Shown here: one piece after another, positions 34,199 through 44,312 of the stretch
How positions within the stretch are numbered: the first letter of the stretch is position 1
How the letters are laid out: every line of letters begins with the position of its first letter
From: Maribacter arenosus
GTDB lineage: Bacteria; Bacteroidota; Bacteroidia; Flavobacteriales; Flavobacteriaceae
DNA length: 64,000 nucleotides
Direction: 5' to 3'
Assembly: GCF_014610845.1 (NCBI RefSeq)
Contig: NZ_JABTCG010000001.1
Coordinates: forward strand, 558,001 to 622,000
Translations under genes and position numbers: made by a program
Notes under the pieces: generated by a model
What the model was told of the DNA's origin: nothing
Database searches by the model: none
What the model saw: the letters and a program-made list of their open reading frames with translations, nothing else

Positions 34199-35662
34199 TT
34201 ATCGATAAATCATCGCATTTTTAAAACTGCCCTTTCCTGTGCTTAGGTCGAATAAGAATCCATTTATTACCACATACACCGGTTTTCCGTTCTTCTCTAT
34301 CAGAAAAGTGGGATTAATACCCACCTGTAGTTGAAGTTTGGGAAGTTCATAGGTGCTTCCCACTAAATTTAGGGGAATTGGCGATTCTAACATAGCCAAC
34401 GGAATCTTCTCCAGACGAAGATAGGTATAACCTTCACGTAATAATTGCATTAGATCTAGCTGTTTTACATCGGAAATGGTTGCTAAGGTTTTAGGGTATA
34501 CTTTTCCTTGTTTTATACTTAAACCGTTCGCATCGAGGGTTTCGTATCCATAATAGGTTGAGAGATCTCCCTGATCAATGACCCGACTGCTGTACCAAAA
34601 ATCGGTATTCCCTTGCTTATCTACTTCCAAGCGGTTGATGCCCAAGTCGAGTATATAATCGGTGCCCAATAGATTGTAAGTTAAATTGGTAATTTTTAAA
34701 TCGAATAATTTTCGGTCATTTTCTGGAATTTCGCCATATGCCTCAATGGGTATATCCTTATAATTCCCTTTGGCAATTGTATAGATCGCAGAAAGAATGG
34801 AAACGTAATTCAGTTTTCTGATTTCCTGTTTTTCAATATCATTTGCATAGCCGCCAGACTCGATGAGTATAGTACTCGTACCCCATTTTTGGATGTTGTC
34901 ACCAAACGCCCTTGGTTCAAAATCATCGTTATACCGCCCTACCTGGCCCAGGGCATATTTTTGAATAATATTATTCATATAAACAATGATCTTCATGGCA
35001 TCTCCCCTACTTTCATTAATATCCTTTTCATAGTTATAGGCAGGTGCCAAATAGGAAATAGTTGCGGGTTTTTCAGTTCGCTCCGCATTGTAATAGGTGC
35101 TCTGATCGTGCAGGTTAAACCCAAAATCGGCTTGTAAGCTATCCCTAACCCGCTTTAAGACCTTGCTTTCAGGGGACTGTAAACGTAAGGCATCCCTATT
35201 GATATCGACGCCTAGAAGGTTTCTACGTTGATACCGCTCGGCCCCATCAGGGTTTAGCATAGGTAAAAAATGTAGGGTTAGGTTGCTGAGGATTTCTTTT
35301 TTCTCCTCCTTGAAATCGTCACTCTCCAAAAACTTGAAAATATCAAAAATAGCTTGTGTTGCCGTAGGTTCATCCCCGTGCATTTGGGACCATAAGAGTA
35401 CATGGGTGTTACCCGTACCGATACTGATCAAATCAAGGTCTCGCCCTTCAATGGACTCCCCCACTTTAGTAATACCGAAAAGTGGATTGGCCTCATATTG
35501 GGCAAGTAAGGGTTGTAGATCGCGATGTTTTATACGCCGTTTATCCAGTTCTTTTTCCTTATACGTATCGTACGAACCGTACAGCTTGGATGTTAAGTCC
35601 TGACTTTGGGTATGTGAGACACAAAAGAAAATAAGGTATAGGGTGATTACTTTTGATTTCAT
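34199..35662 (-). CDS. M14-family zinc carboxypeptidase
   Basis: This protein of about 487 residues has a signal peptide (MKSKVITLYLIFFCVSHTQS) and an M14 peptidase domain. Zinc ligands are seen in QMHGDEPT (H-x2-E) and NLHDQST (His), and the catalytic Glu in LIESGGY. The C-terminal region is beta-rich. The ATG at 35662 lies one base after the amidase stop, and the 60 codons upstream in the same frame belong to the overlapping amidase gene. Murein or peptide trimming in the periplasm is a reasonable role given the amidase and 3D-domain neighbours. Confidence 0.86.
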   Translation of the reverse strand: MKSKVITLYLIFFCVSHTQSQDLTSKLYGSYDTYKEKELDKRRIKHRDLQPLLAQYEANPLFGITKVGESIEGRDLDLISIGTGNTHVLLWSQMHGDEPTATQAIFDIFKFLESDDFKEEKKEILSNLTLHFLPMLNPDGAERYQRRNLLGVDINRDALRLQSPESKVLKRVRDSLQADFGFNLHDQSTYYNAERTEKPATISYLAPAYNYEKDINESRGDAMKIIVYMNNIIQKYALGQVGRYNDDFEPRAFGDNIQKWGTSTILIESGGYANDIEKQEIRKLNYVSILSAIYTIAKGNYKDIPIEAYGEIPENDRKLFDLKITNLTYNLLGTDYILDLGINRLEVDKQGNTDFWYSSRVIDQGDLSTYYGYETLDANGLSIKQGKVYPKTLATISDVKQLDLMQLLREGYTYLRLEKIPLAMLESPIPLNLVGSTYELPKLQLQVGINPTFLIEKNGKPVYVVINGFLFDLSTGKGSFKNAMIYR

Positions 35663-35663
35663 A

Positions 35664-36326
35664 TTATATGTTTTTGTGGGGAAGTGGCTTAAAATCGAGG
35701 TTTTTCGTTGCTTTTCGGACCTTGGCCATAAATTCATCCCCCGGATCTGATTTTTTCGTTCGATAGCCTTCATCTTTCTCGAGCCATAATCTATGGCCTT
35801 CAAATAAGGTGTATTCATGATGTCCGATGACATATTCGATATCATACTTATTGGTTAAATAGGTAACTAACCAAATATTCGATCTTAACTGTGCCTTGGT
35901 TAGCGGAGCTTCCTTGGTACCGCCAACGTTTTCTATTCCAATGGCGCAGTGGTTCAGCCCTATTACATGTCTACCCATGATGGTTTCTGGGAGCAATCTA
36001 TAAATAGTACCATTGCGATCGACCAAAAAATGGGCGGATACATTCAACCCGCTGACACTTTCTATGTCAGATCGCCAGTTCGGTAATTTCGGATCGTGAA
36101 ATGCATCAAAAGATTTTTCCAACGTCGGAATGGCCGTCCAATGCAAAACCACCATTTTAGGTGCAATGGTCGGAGCTTCTTGATTTAGGCCATACCTATC
36201 ACTTAGATAATTCAAGGTAAGGGATTCGCGTTCATCATTGAATAAAATGGGTTTGTCCACAATCTTTATTTTGGATGAACAGGACATCAGCATTGTAACC
36301 ATCAAAAAGATGAATAATCGTTTCAT
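35664..36326 (-). CDS. N-acetylmuramoyl-L-alanine amidase (amidase_2) lipoprotein
   Basis: This 220-residue protein has a lipoprotein signal (LMSC) and an amidase_2/PGRP-type domain. VVLHWTA gives the first zinc His, VIGHHEY the second and KSDPGDEF the third-ligand region. It should cleave the bond between MurNAc and the stem peptide. The ATG at 36326 sits directly before the signal sequence; the frame extends upstream but would overlap the 3D-domain gene. Its neighbours are a 3D-domain protein and an M14 carboxypeptidase, consistent with a cell-wall remodelling unit. Confidence 0.87.
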   Translation of the reverse strand: MKRLFIFLMVTMLMSCSSKIKIVDKPILFNDERESLTLNYLSDRYGLNQEAPTIAPKMVVLHWTAIPTLEKSFDAFHDPKLPNWRSDIESVSGLNVSAHFLVDRNGTIYRLLPETIMGRHVIGLNHCAIGIENVGGTKEAPLTKAQLRSNIWLVTYLTNKYDIEYVIGHHEYTLFEGHRLWLEKDEGYRTKKSDPGDEFMAKVRKATKNLDFKPLPHKNI

Positions 36327-36366
36327 TTGCGTATAAGTTTTCAACTGGACCGAGGTGTAATTAGTA

Positions 36367-36828
36367 TTAATATTCATTTTCAACTCCCTGTTTTAACTTA
36401 GTGGCCTTGCTTGAAGGTTCTCTATTTTCTTTCAATACGGCGTATTCTATACAAACTTTCCTTCTACCCCATTCCTTTGCTCTTTTTCTATCTTTTCCCA
36501 TGTAGATGTCGATTTTGTTCCGCCATCTATGATGCATCTTGTCGTTGACAAAGAATGTATCAGGAAAATTTTCGATACGTACCATGGTTCCATGTTTTAA
36601 CCCCTTCACTATTAAATCCCTTGAGACCGCCAAAGATTTCATTCCCGGCACCAATGTATCTCCCCAAGCTGTAATAGTAGGATCTTCATTGGTTTGTGAT
36701 TGCACCGAATTGTAGGCGGTTGCGGTAACTTCCAAAGGAATCCATATGTAGGGGTCGTTTTTCTTTTCTTCCTTACAGCCAATAAGTAGCGCCATTATAA
36801 GAAACCCAATAAAAGCATTGTCTTTCAT
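36367..36828 (-). CDS. 3D-domain lipoprotein
   Basis: This 153-residue protein has a lipobox ending LLIGC with a Lys/Glu-rich stretch after it (KEEKKN). The rest is a 3D domain (three conserved Asp), seen in VTATAYNS, AWGDTLVPGMKSLAVSRDL and NDKMHHRWRNKIDIYMG. This double-psi barrel is related to MltA and RlpA folds and occurs in cell-wall lytic enzymes. It is encoded between the cytochrome/FG-GAP lipoprotein and the amidase, with 4 bases to the former. Confidence 0.82.
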   Translation of the reverse strand: MKDNAFIGFLIMALLIGCKEEKKNDPYIWIPLEVTATAYNSVQSQTNEDPTITAWGDTLVPGMKSLAVSRDLIVKGLKHGTMVRIENFPDTFFVNDKMHHRWRNKIDIYMGKDRKRAKEWGRRKVCIEYAVLKENREPSSKATKLKQGVENEY

Positions 36829-36832
36829 GAAC

Positions 36833-38350
36833 TTATCTTGTTTTGTTTTCCAAAATTAGGAGGTCAATGCCTTTTTCCCTCCAAAAATTGGTTTTCTCCT
36901 CTGGAACCGGGGTAAACGCGTATGAAAAGGAGCTTAGGATAATATCTTCATCCCCATCCCCATCCACATCACCTGTATCCATAAGTAACCATCGGGCATA
37001 GTTGGATTCCTCTAAACTAGAATCCTCAAAAGTAAAATCAGCGGCATTCTTATTCTCCAAATAAACAAATGGGGATTCCTTAGGGTTTTCGTAGTCTGGG
37101 AAGGTTGATAACAAGCCAAAATCAACATCCCCATCTTGATCAAAATCCTTGGCGACGACCCTTGTGGCTCCATTCATGGGGTAGAAATATTTTTCTTCGA
37201 ATTGATTGTTGCCATCATTGATATGCAAACGCAGACCATGATAGGGTTTGGGAATATACGTTTTATCGGCATTATCCCCATGTACGGTAACGATGTCATC
37301 ATCCCCATCATTATCAAAATCGATCAGCTCAAACCAACTGCTGCCATAAATAGGACTAAAACGAATGACCTTATCCAGCCGGAACTTCAATCCATCCATT
37401 TGATAGAATATGGAAATATTTTCATCCCCTTGGGAAAATAAAGCGACAATATCCTTTTTTCCATCCCCATCGATATCCTTAACCACTGTACGAATCACGC
37501 CGGGAAGACCTAAGAGTACTTGCTTTTCAAATTCCATGGCATCGTTCTGTTTCAATAAGGTTAGCTTTCCCGTGAGATACCCAAACTCGCTGACCAATAA
37601 TTCATCCTTTCCGTCTCCATTAAGATCTTCAACAGCGGTATGAACCGGCCTATGCAAGATTTCCGGGATTTCGGTAAATACTCCTTCTTTTTCCATAAAA
37701 ATGCGACCAGAAGCGGTTTCTGATGGATTCAATTTACCCACTGTGGTGACGTAGGCAGCATTTCTAGACTTGCTAAACCAGGTTATCGGTCGTGGAAAAT
37801 GATTCATAGCTGCCAGTTTTTTTTGACGGAAATCGTACGTCAAAATTCGACCGGAAATATCCCCTAATTCAATCTTTTGCGTATGGGCATCAAAATTTAA
37901 GAAGGTGAACATTAATCCCGACAGGGTATCAAAGGTTGTTGGTCGGGGTATAAAGCCTTCTAGATGATCATGTGCGATTCTTTTATGGGGCATCATTAAG
38001 GAATCGGGTGCCTGCTCTATAATGTAGTCCTTTAACAATTGCCATTCTTCCTGTTCCAATAGGGGCGACAAAGCAAAGATTCCAGATTTCATCATGGCTT
38101 CCTGTTCCTTAAAGGAATGACCAGCGTATGGATTATAAGCCGAATCACGCATACCCATTCTCGCGCCCATTTCAGGTAATACCCTGTTTTTCCATAGTGC
38201 TTTGGGTAAAGATTGTATCGATGGTCTTAAATGACAAGAGGAACAGTTTGTATCGTACAACTCCAAGGCCTTTTTCTCTTTGTTCTCAGCGCAGGAGTAT
38301 AGAAAGGTAACGAATAAAGATAAGAGCAGGATACATTGAGTTATGCGCAT
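36833..38350 (-). CDS. Lipoprotein with cytochrome c heme site and FG-GAP repeats
   Basis: This protein of about 505 residues has a lipoprotein signal (FLYSC). A c-type heme motif follows (NCSSCHLRP, about residue 35). The remainder consists of FG-GAP/integrin-type repeats with calcium-binding DxDxDG loops: DLNGDGKDELL, DIDGDGKKDIV, DFDNDGDDDIV, DFDQDGDVDFG and DVDGDGDEDII. It likely forms a beta-propeller outside the cytoplasm with an attached heme. Such proteins are frequent in marine Bacteroidetes but uncharacterised. The ATG at 38350 is chosen because it abuts the signal; the frame continues upstream. Confidence 0.8.
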   Translation of the reverse strand: MRITQCILLLSLFVTFLYSCAENKEKKALELYDTNCSSCHLRPSIQSLPKALWKNRVLPEMGARMGMRDSAYNPYAGHSFKEQEAMMKSGIFALSPLLEQEEWQLLKDYIIEQAPDSLMMPHKRIAHDHLEGFIPRPTTFDTLSGLMFTFLNFDAHTQKIELGDISGRILTYDFRQKKLAAMNHFPRPITWFSKSRNAAYVTTVGKLNPSETASGRIFMEKEGVFTEIPEILHRPVHTAVEDLNGDGKDELLVSEFGYLTGKLTLLKQNDAMEFEKQVLLGLPGVIRTVVKDIDGDGKKDIVALFSQGDENISIFYQMDGLKFRLDKVIRFSPIYGSSWFELIDFDNDGDDDIVTVHGDNADKTYIPKPYHGLRLHINDGNNQFEEKYFYPMNGATRVVAKDFDQDGDVDFGLLSTFPDYENPKESPFVYLENKNAADFTFEDSSLEESNYARWLLMDTGDVDGDGDEDIILSSFSYAFTPVPEEKTNFWREKGIDLLILENKTR

Positions 38351-38558
38351 TGATTTGGCTTGATTTTTCTGAAATTTAAAATATTTATAGCTCCTATCGG
38401 GAAATGTAAAAAAGCCCAATTTCACTTCTTGGTGAACTTGATGTTTTTCTTATAGTAAGGCAATTTATAAAATATGTTTTAGGTAGTACGGGTTTGTATA
38501 AAGAAAAGGGTAAAAACAAATCTTAATATTATATTTGGCCATTAACAGCACCAAAGGC

Positions 38559-39887
38559 ATGAAATCATTAAAACGCATTCTTCTTATCGTACTTGTTATT
38601 TTGGCGGTACTCGTGTATATAAATTATCCTAAATTGAATATCATTTCGGGCTTTGCTGCCAAAAACATGGCCTCGAACCAGTTTATTGCGCATCGTAGTT
38701 TAGAAACCGTCACTTCTAACGATCATAACGTACCCATGATCAAAATGGCAGATGTTGAATTAATTGAGAAAGGTGCGGCTGCCACGGTATATGGGCTTAT
38801 GGAACGTGAAGCTATTTGTAAAGAAGGAGTGGGATGTATTCTTATCAATGATGATTTTGATCCTAGAACATACGACTATACACCCAATCGAATTCAAAAT
38901 AAAAGCGAAGTATCCTTCCCCTTTGGTAACCTTGAACCAAAAGACACCCTCTTCGGGAATGTGGACTATAAACAATTAGAAAAAGCGATTGATGGGGCTT
39001 TTGCCAATGCCGAGGTACAAAAAACACGAACCGTACTGGTTGCTTATAAAAATCATATTATCGCAGAAAAATATATTGATGGTTTTACCAAAGACACACC
39101 CATATTGGGCTGGTCAATGACCAAAAGTGTTTTGGCCACCTTATTTGGTATTTTGGATTTTGAGGGGAAAATCGATTTGGACCAACCCGCTCCAATCGCA
39201 TCTTGGCAAGATGACGAACGTAAGAACATTACCCTGAACCATTTACTGCGTATGCAAAGCGGTCTGGCTTGGGATGAGGATTATTCGGGGATTTCGGATG
39301 TTACTAGGATGTTATTTTTGGATGCCGATATGACCCTTGCCCAAGAAAAAAAGGAACCCCTCGCACGTCCTACCGAAATTTGGAACTATTCCTCGGGTAC
39401 CTCTAATTTACTTTCTGGAATTTTACGAGATCTTTTTGAAACGCACCAAGAATATTTAGACTTTCCATACAACGCTTTGATCGATAAGATAGGTATGCGT
39501 TCTATGATCATTGAAGCGGATATGAAGGGGAACTTTGTAGGGTCCTCATATGGATGGGCCAATACAAGGGATTGGGCCAAATTTGGAATACTCTATTTAA
39601 ATAAGGGAAATTGGAACGGGGAGCAACTTTTTGATTCGGCTTGGGTCGACTATGTAACCACACCTACGCTACATTCCAACGGTACCTACGGAGCCCACTT
39701 TTGGCTCAATGCGGAAGGTAAATATCCCGATGTTCCCAGAGACCTTTATTCTGCCAATGGGTACCAAGGGCAACACGTCTTCATCATACCTTCAAAAGAT
39801 TTGGTAGTGGTGCGTACCGGATTGGCTGAGTCGCCGGATTTTGATGTGAACGGCTTTTTAAGCGAGGTTATCGGGGCAATTAACTAG
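38559..39887 (+). CDS. Serine hydrolase, beta-lactamase/penicillin-binding-like (class C)
   Basis: This 442-residue protein has an N-terminal transmembrane anchor (about 5-25) and a beta-lactamase-type domain. The SxxK motif is SMTK (in GWSMTKSVLAT) and the YxN-type motif is YSSGTSN; a YG/H-type triad region appears near GAHFWLN. It is probably an exported esterase or D-alanyl-peptidase rather than a true antibiotic-resistance lactamase. ATG 38559 is preferred to the upstream TTG at 38535. Confidence 0.84.
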   Translation: MKSLKRILLIVLVILAVLVYINYPKLNIISGFAAKNMASNQFIAHRSLETVTSNDHNVPMIKMADVELIEKGAAATVYGLMEREAICKEGVGCILINDDFDPRTYDYTPNRIQNKSEVSFPFGNLEPKDTLFGNVDYKQLEKAIDGAFANAEVQKTRTVLVAYKNHIIAEKYIDGFTKDTPILGWSMTKSVLATLFGILDFEGKIDLDQPAPIASWQDDERKNITLNHLLRMQSGLAWDEDYSGISDVTRMLFLDADMTLAQEKKEPLARPTEIWNYSSGTSNLLSGILRDLFETHQEYLDFPYNALIDKIGMRSMIIEADMKGNFVGSSYGWANTRDWAKFGILYLNKGNWNGEQLFDSAWVDYVTTPTLHSNGTYGAHFWLNAEGKYPDVPRDLYSANGYQGQHVFIIPSKDLVVVRTGLAESPDFDVNGFLSEVIGAIN

Positions 39888-40237
39888 TTACCTTTTGCTT
39901 ATCGCTGATCAAAAATGATACGTGTTTATCCTTAAAATATCTTTTTTAAGGGAGTTCACCACATTTCTGCCTAAACTCACAACAATTATTCGTTTTTGCA
40001 GCGTATGGGTAATACATTTATATCATAATAATCAAGTAAATAATTTTTTCATTTTCATATAGTGTTCTCGTAAAAGGGTCTTGTCGGTAAAACGGTAAGA
40101 CCCTTTTTAGTTTAGGACTTATAGCGTGATTAGCGGTATACTGCCCTGCATAAGATGGGAACTGAGCTTTGAATACTGGATTTCCAGTACAATTTTCCGA
40201 TTACTTTGTTCCTCAGAAATAACTGGATTTTATTTAC
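39888..40237. other. Intergenic stretch with terminator
   Basis: The only clear feature is a hairpin at 40072-40107 (AAAAGGGTCTT with AAGACCCTTTT). It is T-rich downstream on the plus strand, so it may end the preceding transcript, though it lies 185 bases away. Nothing else was recognised. Confidence 0.55.
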
Positions 40238-41083
40238 TTACGGAATCCAATTGTTCTTTCCGAAATTAGGCTTGCGTTTTTCCAAGAAGGCATTGCGTCC
40301 TTCTTTGGCTTCTTCGGTCATGTAGGCCAAGCGCGTAGCTTCACCCGCGAAGACCTGTTGCCCCACCATGCCATCATCGGTAAGGTTCATAGCGAATTTC
40401 AACATTTTTATGGAGGTCGGTGATTTTTCCAAAATCTCCTGGGCCCATTCGTAGGCGGTTTCTTCCAACTCCTCATGAGGGATTACGGCATTGACCATAC
40501 CCATTTCATAGGCCGCCTGGGCCGTGTAACTTCTACCCAGAAAGAATATTTCCCGAGCTTTTTTCTGACCTACCATTTTTGCCAAATAAGCGGAACCGTA
40601 TCCCCCATCAAAACTGGTGACATCGGCATCGGTCTGTTTAAAAAGGGCGTGTTCTTTACTGGCCAAGGTGAGATCGCAAACCACATGAAGACTATGTCCG
40701 CCCCCTACGGCCCAGCCGGGTACCACGGCAATAACCACTTTGGGCATAAAACGGATCAAGCGTTGTACTTCAAGAATGTTCAAACGGTGCATACCATCTT
40801 CACCTACATAGCCTTTATGGCCCCTGGCCTTTTGATCGCCCCCACTACAAAAAGAGTATACCCCATCTTTGGTCGAAGGACCCTCGGCAGATAGCAATAC
40901 CACTCCTATCGAAGTGTCCTCCTGGGCGTCATAAAATGCCTTGTAAAGTTCACTGGTGGTCTTGGGCCGAAAGGCATTGCGTACGTTGGGCCTATTAAAT
41001 GCGATACGGGCGACGCCATTGCATTTTTTATAAGTGATATCCTCAAATTCCTGGGCAGTTTTCCAATTCGCTTTTTGCATCAT
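40238..41083 (-). CDS. menB: 1,4-dihydroxy-2-naphthoyl-CoA synthase
   Basis: This 281-residue crotonase-fold enzyme closes the ring of o-succinylbenzoyl-CoA in menaquinone synthesis. Diagnostic segments are VARIAFNRPNVRNAFRP, the CoA-binding CSGGDQKARG and GWAVGGGHSLHVVCDLTLAS, and the C-terminal FLEKRKPNFGK typical of MenB. Length matches the family. It is a lone gene here. Menaquinone is the respiratory quinone expected in this group and would feed the NrfD-type subunit at 4620. Confidence 0.93.
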   Translation of the reverse strand: MMQKANWKTAQEFEDITYKKCNGVARIAFNRPNVRNAFRPKTTSELYKAFYDAQEDTSIGVVLLSAEGPSTKDGVYSFCSGGDQKARGHKGYVGEDGMHRLNILEVQRLIRFMPKVVIAVVPGWAVGGGHSLHVVCDLTLASKEHALFKQTDADVTSFDGGYGSAYLAKMVGQKKAREIFFLGRSYTAQAAYEMGMVNAVIPHEELEETAYEWAQEILEKSPTSIKMLKFAMNLTDDGMVGQQVFAGEATRLAYMTEEAKEGRNAFLEKRKPNFGKNNWIP

Positions 41084-41390
41084 GTTGGTCTTTTATTTTA
41101 TAGTGCAAAATACTACAATTTGAAATAATTAGTTCGCCTTTGTACGATTACATATTAATTGACCCCTGGCTTATAAAGCATACTTCCCTGAAAAGAGCTT
41201 ACGGTTTTATTTATTTAAAACTTCTCTAAATATGGCATAGATTTACAATGAAATCATTTAAGCTTTTGAGCTAACTTGATGATATTTGGGTATACATGGT
41301 AAAACCAATTCTTGTCCTTTTCTGTTGGGCGCAAAGTGCTCACCCAAGGAATTCGGAATGTTTGTATTATAATTCTAGAATTGTTTAATT
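41084..41390. other. Intergenic stretch, nothing recognised
   Basis: This A+T-rich stretch lies between the divergent menB and antiporter genes and presumably holds both promoters. I see no convincing TAnnTTTG pair, operator or hairpin. Confidence 0.4.
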
Positions 41391-43535
41391 ATGATTTTAC
41401 TAACGATTTTTGAAACAACTTTACCATTAACAAATCCGGTATTTAAATTTCTAGTAATACTGGTGATTATTTTATTTGCCCCTATTCTCCTGAACAAACT
41501 TAAAATCCCTCATATTCTTGGGCTTATAATAGCTGGTGCAATAGTTGGTCCAAACGGTTTTAATATTCTTTTACGAGATAGTGGTATCATTTTATCCGGA
41601 ACGGCAGGTTTACTCTATATCATGTTTCTAGCTGGATTGGATTTGGATATATCTGAATTTAAAAAAAATAGTTCGAAAAGTTTATTGTTTGGTCTGTATA
41701 CCTTTTTAATACCAATGATATTAGGAATATTGTCAAGTATTTATATTTTAAATCTCTCTATACTTTCATCTGTATTGGTTGCCAGTTTGTATGCTTCCCA
41801 TACATTGATTGCCTATCCGATACTAAGCCATTTAGGAGTTACTAAAAATCGCGCGGTTATTATCACAGTTGGGGGCACCATGATAACCGATACCCTAGCG
41901 CTTTTAGTTTTAGCGGTCATAGTTGGTATGACCAAAGGTGAGGTAAATACCGCGTTTTGGACAAGTCTATCTATTTCCATTTTGATTTTTGGTCTAACAG
42001 TACTATTTCTTTTTCCGATAATAGGACGATGGTTTTTAAAGAGGTACGAAGATAAAACTTCCCAATACATTTTCGTTCTTACCATGGTTTTTCTTGGAGC
42101 AGTACTTGCAGAAGCAGCTGGAATTGAGGCTATTATTGGAGCATTTCTATCTGGTTTAGCTCTAAACAGATTAATACCAGCTACCTCCCCTTTAATGAAT
42201 AGGATTGAATTTGTTGGAAATGCTATTTTCATTCCATTTTTTCTAATCGGCGTTGGTATGTTAGTAGATTACCGTGCATTTATAACCGATTTTGAAACCA
42301 TTAAAGTTGCATTGGTCATGACCATTATTGCTACATCAGCAAAATTTATTGCCGCATGGTTAACTCAAAAGTCATTTAAATTTACCTCCGATGAAAGAAG
42401 ATTGATTTTTGGTTTAAGCAATGCCCAAGCCGCAGCAACACTTGCAGCGGTGATTGTTGGGTATAATATTACCATTGGAGAAACGGTAGCAGGAGAACCC
42501 ATTAGGTTGTTAAGCGAAAGTATTTTAAATGGAACGGTTATCATGATTCTGATTACATGTACTATTGCAACTTTGGCAGCACAGAAAGGGGGAAGAAACA
42601 TTTCATTGGATGAATCATCAATTATTTCAAGCATTGATAATGACATGGTTGAAAGAATTTTAATACCCTTAGGCAATCCTGATACAATTGAAGAATTAAT
42701 TCAATTAAGCACCATCATAAAATCGAAGGATAATAAAGGGTTATTCGCCCTTACAATTATAAATGATGACACCATTGATGAAAATCATGACATAAAGGCG
42801 AATAAAATACTAGAAAGAGCTGTAATGACCGCCTCGGCTGCAGATATTCAATTAAATAAATTGTTGAGATATGATATGAATATTGCCAATGGTATTACAG
42901 GGGTCATAAAAGAGCAAAATATTACGGATTTGGTTTTAGGCCTACATATTAAAAAAGGGATTTCAGATTCATTTCTTGGCAATCTATCCGAAGGCATATT
43001 ATCAAAATGTAACACTACTACTTTTATATATAAACCTGTTCAGCCCATTTCGACGATTAAAAGGCATATTATTATAGTTCCTGCGAATGCCGAAAAAGTA
43101 ATCGGTTTTCCATTCTGGCTTTCGAAGATTTGGAACATTTCTAAAAATACAGGTTCAAAACTTGTTTTTTATGCAAACGATGCAACTATAAAACTAATGA
43201 AGAAAATACAATCAATAAATCCAATTGATGCAGATTTTAAACACTTGGAAAACTGGAATGATCTCGAACTTATTTCACGTGATATTAAAATAGATGATAA
43301 TCTAATTATTGTTATGAGTAGGGTCAATAAGCCCTCTTACGATGAAAATATGGCAAACATTCCAGGATACCTGAACAAATATTTCCAATCAAATAGTTTT
43401 ATTCTCGTATACCCAAAACAAATTGGAATTACTGATAATGAGATAATCGACTTAAACAATCCCTCTTTAACTGAGCCAATCGAAAAACTTGATGAAATAG
43501 GAAAGAATATCGCAAAATTATTCCATCGAAAATAA
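41391..43535 (+). CDS. CPA2-type cation:proton antiporter with C-terminal soluble domain
   Basis: This 714-residue protein has about 12 hydrophobic segments in its first 400 residues (Na+/H+ exchanger fold; LGLIIAGAIVGPNGFNIL and FLAGLDLDI are typical of Kef-type CPA2 members). A soluble C-terminal domain (about 420-714) resembles paired universal-stress-protein folds and could regulate gating by a nucleotide. It is monocistronic and likely works in ion and pH homeostasis. Confidence 0.88.
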   Translation: MILLTIFETTLPLTNPVFKFLVILVIILFAPILLNKLKIPHILGLIIAGAIVGPNGFNILLRDSGIILSGTAGLLYIMFLAGLDLDISEFKKNSSKSLLFGLYTFLIPMILGILSSIYILNLSILSSVLVASLYASHTLIAYPILSHLGVTKNRAVIITVGGTMITDTLALLVLAVIVGMTKGEVNTAFWTSLSISILIFGLTVLFLFPIIGRWFLKRYEDKTSQYIFVLTMVFLGAVLAEAAGIEAIIGAFLSGLALNRLIPATSPLMNRIEFVGNAIFIPFFLIGVGMLVDYRAFITDFETIKVALVMTIIATSAKFIAAWLTQKSFKFTSDERRLIFGLSNAQAAATLAAVIVGYNITIGETVAGEPIRLLSESILNGTVIMILITCTIATLAAQKGGRNISLDESSIISSIDNDMVERILIPLGNPDTIEELIQLSTIIKSKDNKGLFALTIINDDTIDENHDIKANKILERAVMTASAADIQLNKLLRYDMNIANGITGVIKEQNITDLVLGLHIKKGISDSFLGNLSEGILSKCNTTTFIYKPVQPISTIKRHIIIVPANAEKVIGFPFWLSKIWNISKNTGSKLVFYANDATIKLMKKIQSINPIDADFKHLENWNDLELISRDIKIDDNLIIVMSRVNKPSYDENMANIPGYLNKYFQSNSFILVYPKQIGITDNEIIDLNNPSLTEPIEKLDEIGKNIAKLFHRK

Positions 43536-43728
43536 GGTCTAGCATCCATTAAATTATATTAACGGAAGCAGGGATATAGTTATGTTAATGGGCTGTAATC
43601 AGAATTACTTTTTGTGAATTGAAAGATTTGAGTACCACCTAAGGCTATCATTCCAATATATATCGATATTGAAACTTCCCCATTTCTTTTTCCAATCCTT
43701 TAGAATAAATAAGCCTTCTTTGAATCGC

Positions 43729-43953
43729 TTATGCCATTTTAGCCTTGTTTCTTTTAGTGGTAAAAGAAAGTTCTTTTTTAATTCTAGAGTTTTTGAATTT
43801 GTATAAGCGGGCAACTTCAGTAGTAGTTTCCTTGGCCGTAGTATTCACGATTGTCATTTCAATAGTTTCAACCTTAACCTCTTGGGTATTGTTTTGCGCT
43901 TGGGCAACGATTCCGAAGAAGATGATAAAGATGATGGTTGCTATTGCTTTCAT
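43729..43953 (-). CDS. Small secreted protein of 74 residues
   Basis: From the ATG at 43953, MKAIATIIFIIFFGIVAQAQ is a classic signal peptide. The mature part (about 54 residues) is Thr/Lys-rich with TIEMTIVNTTAKETTTEVARLYKFKNS and a basic C-terminus. The frame is open 15 codons further upstream, but that extension is Cys-rich and would spoil the signal. No family recognised. Confidence 0.6.
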   Translation of the reverse strand: MKAIATIIFIIFFGIVAQAQNNTQEVKVETIEMTIVNTTAKETTTEVARLYKFKNSRIKKELSFTTKRNKAKMA

Positions 43954-44312
43954 GACTTGTTTTGTTATATAATTATAACAGCAACAAGTGCATTTCACAG
44001 GGTAGCAAATCGCTGAATGCCCCTATTTATCGTTATTTGACCAAAATTAGGATTAAGTGCAAAATTCCCTCGATAAACGGGAAGTCCCTCAAAAACAGCT
44101 TACCGAAAAAAGGCGTATTTCATCGGTATAAAAACGAAGAATTGGTACGCTGTTTTTTGTTTTCTTCAATAAATCTCGATAATTATTTGGTATTTGCCAT
44201 GGTTTGGTGGCTGTTTGTCCAGCGACAACCTATCTTGTTCAGGATGTTCTTCCAAGGTACATTTAAGATGAAAACCATTCCAAAGCTCTGTGATCCCTTT
44301 TTAAAAATAGGT
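43954..44312. other. Intergenic stretch, nothing recognised
   Basis: A plus-strand open frame (43962-44387) crosses this region into the antisense of the FISUMP gene and looks spurious. No promoter, repeat or RNA was recognised. Confidence 0.35.
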
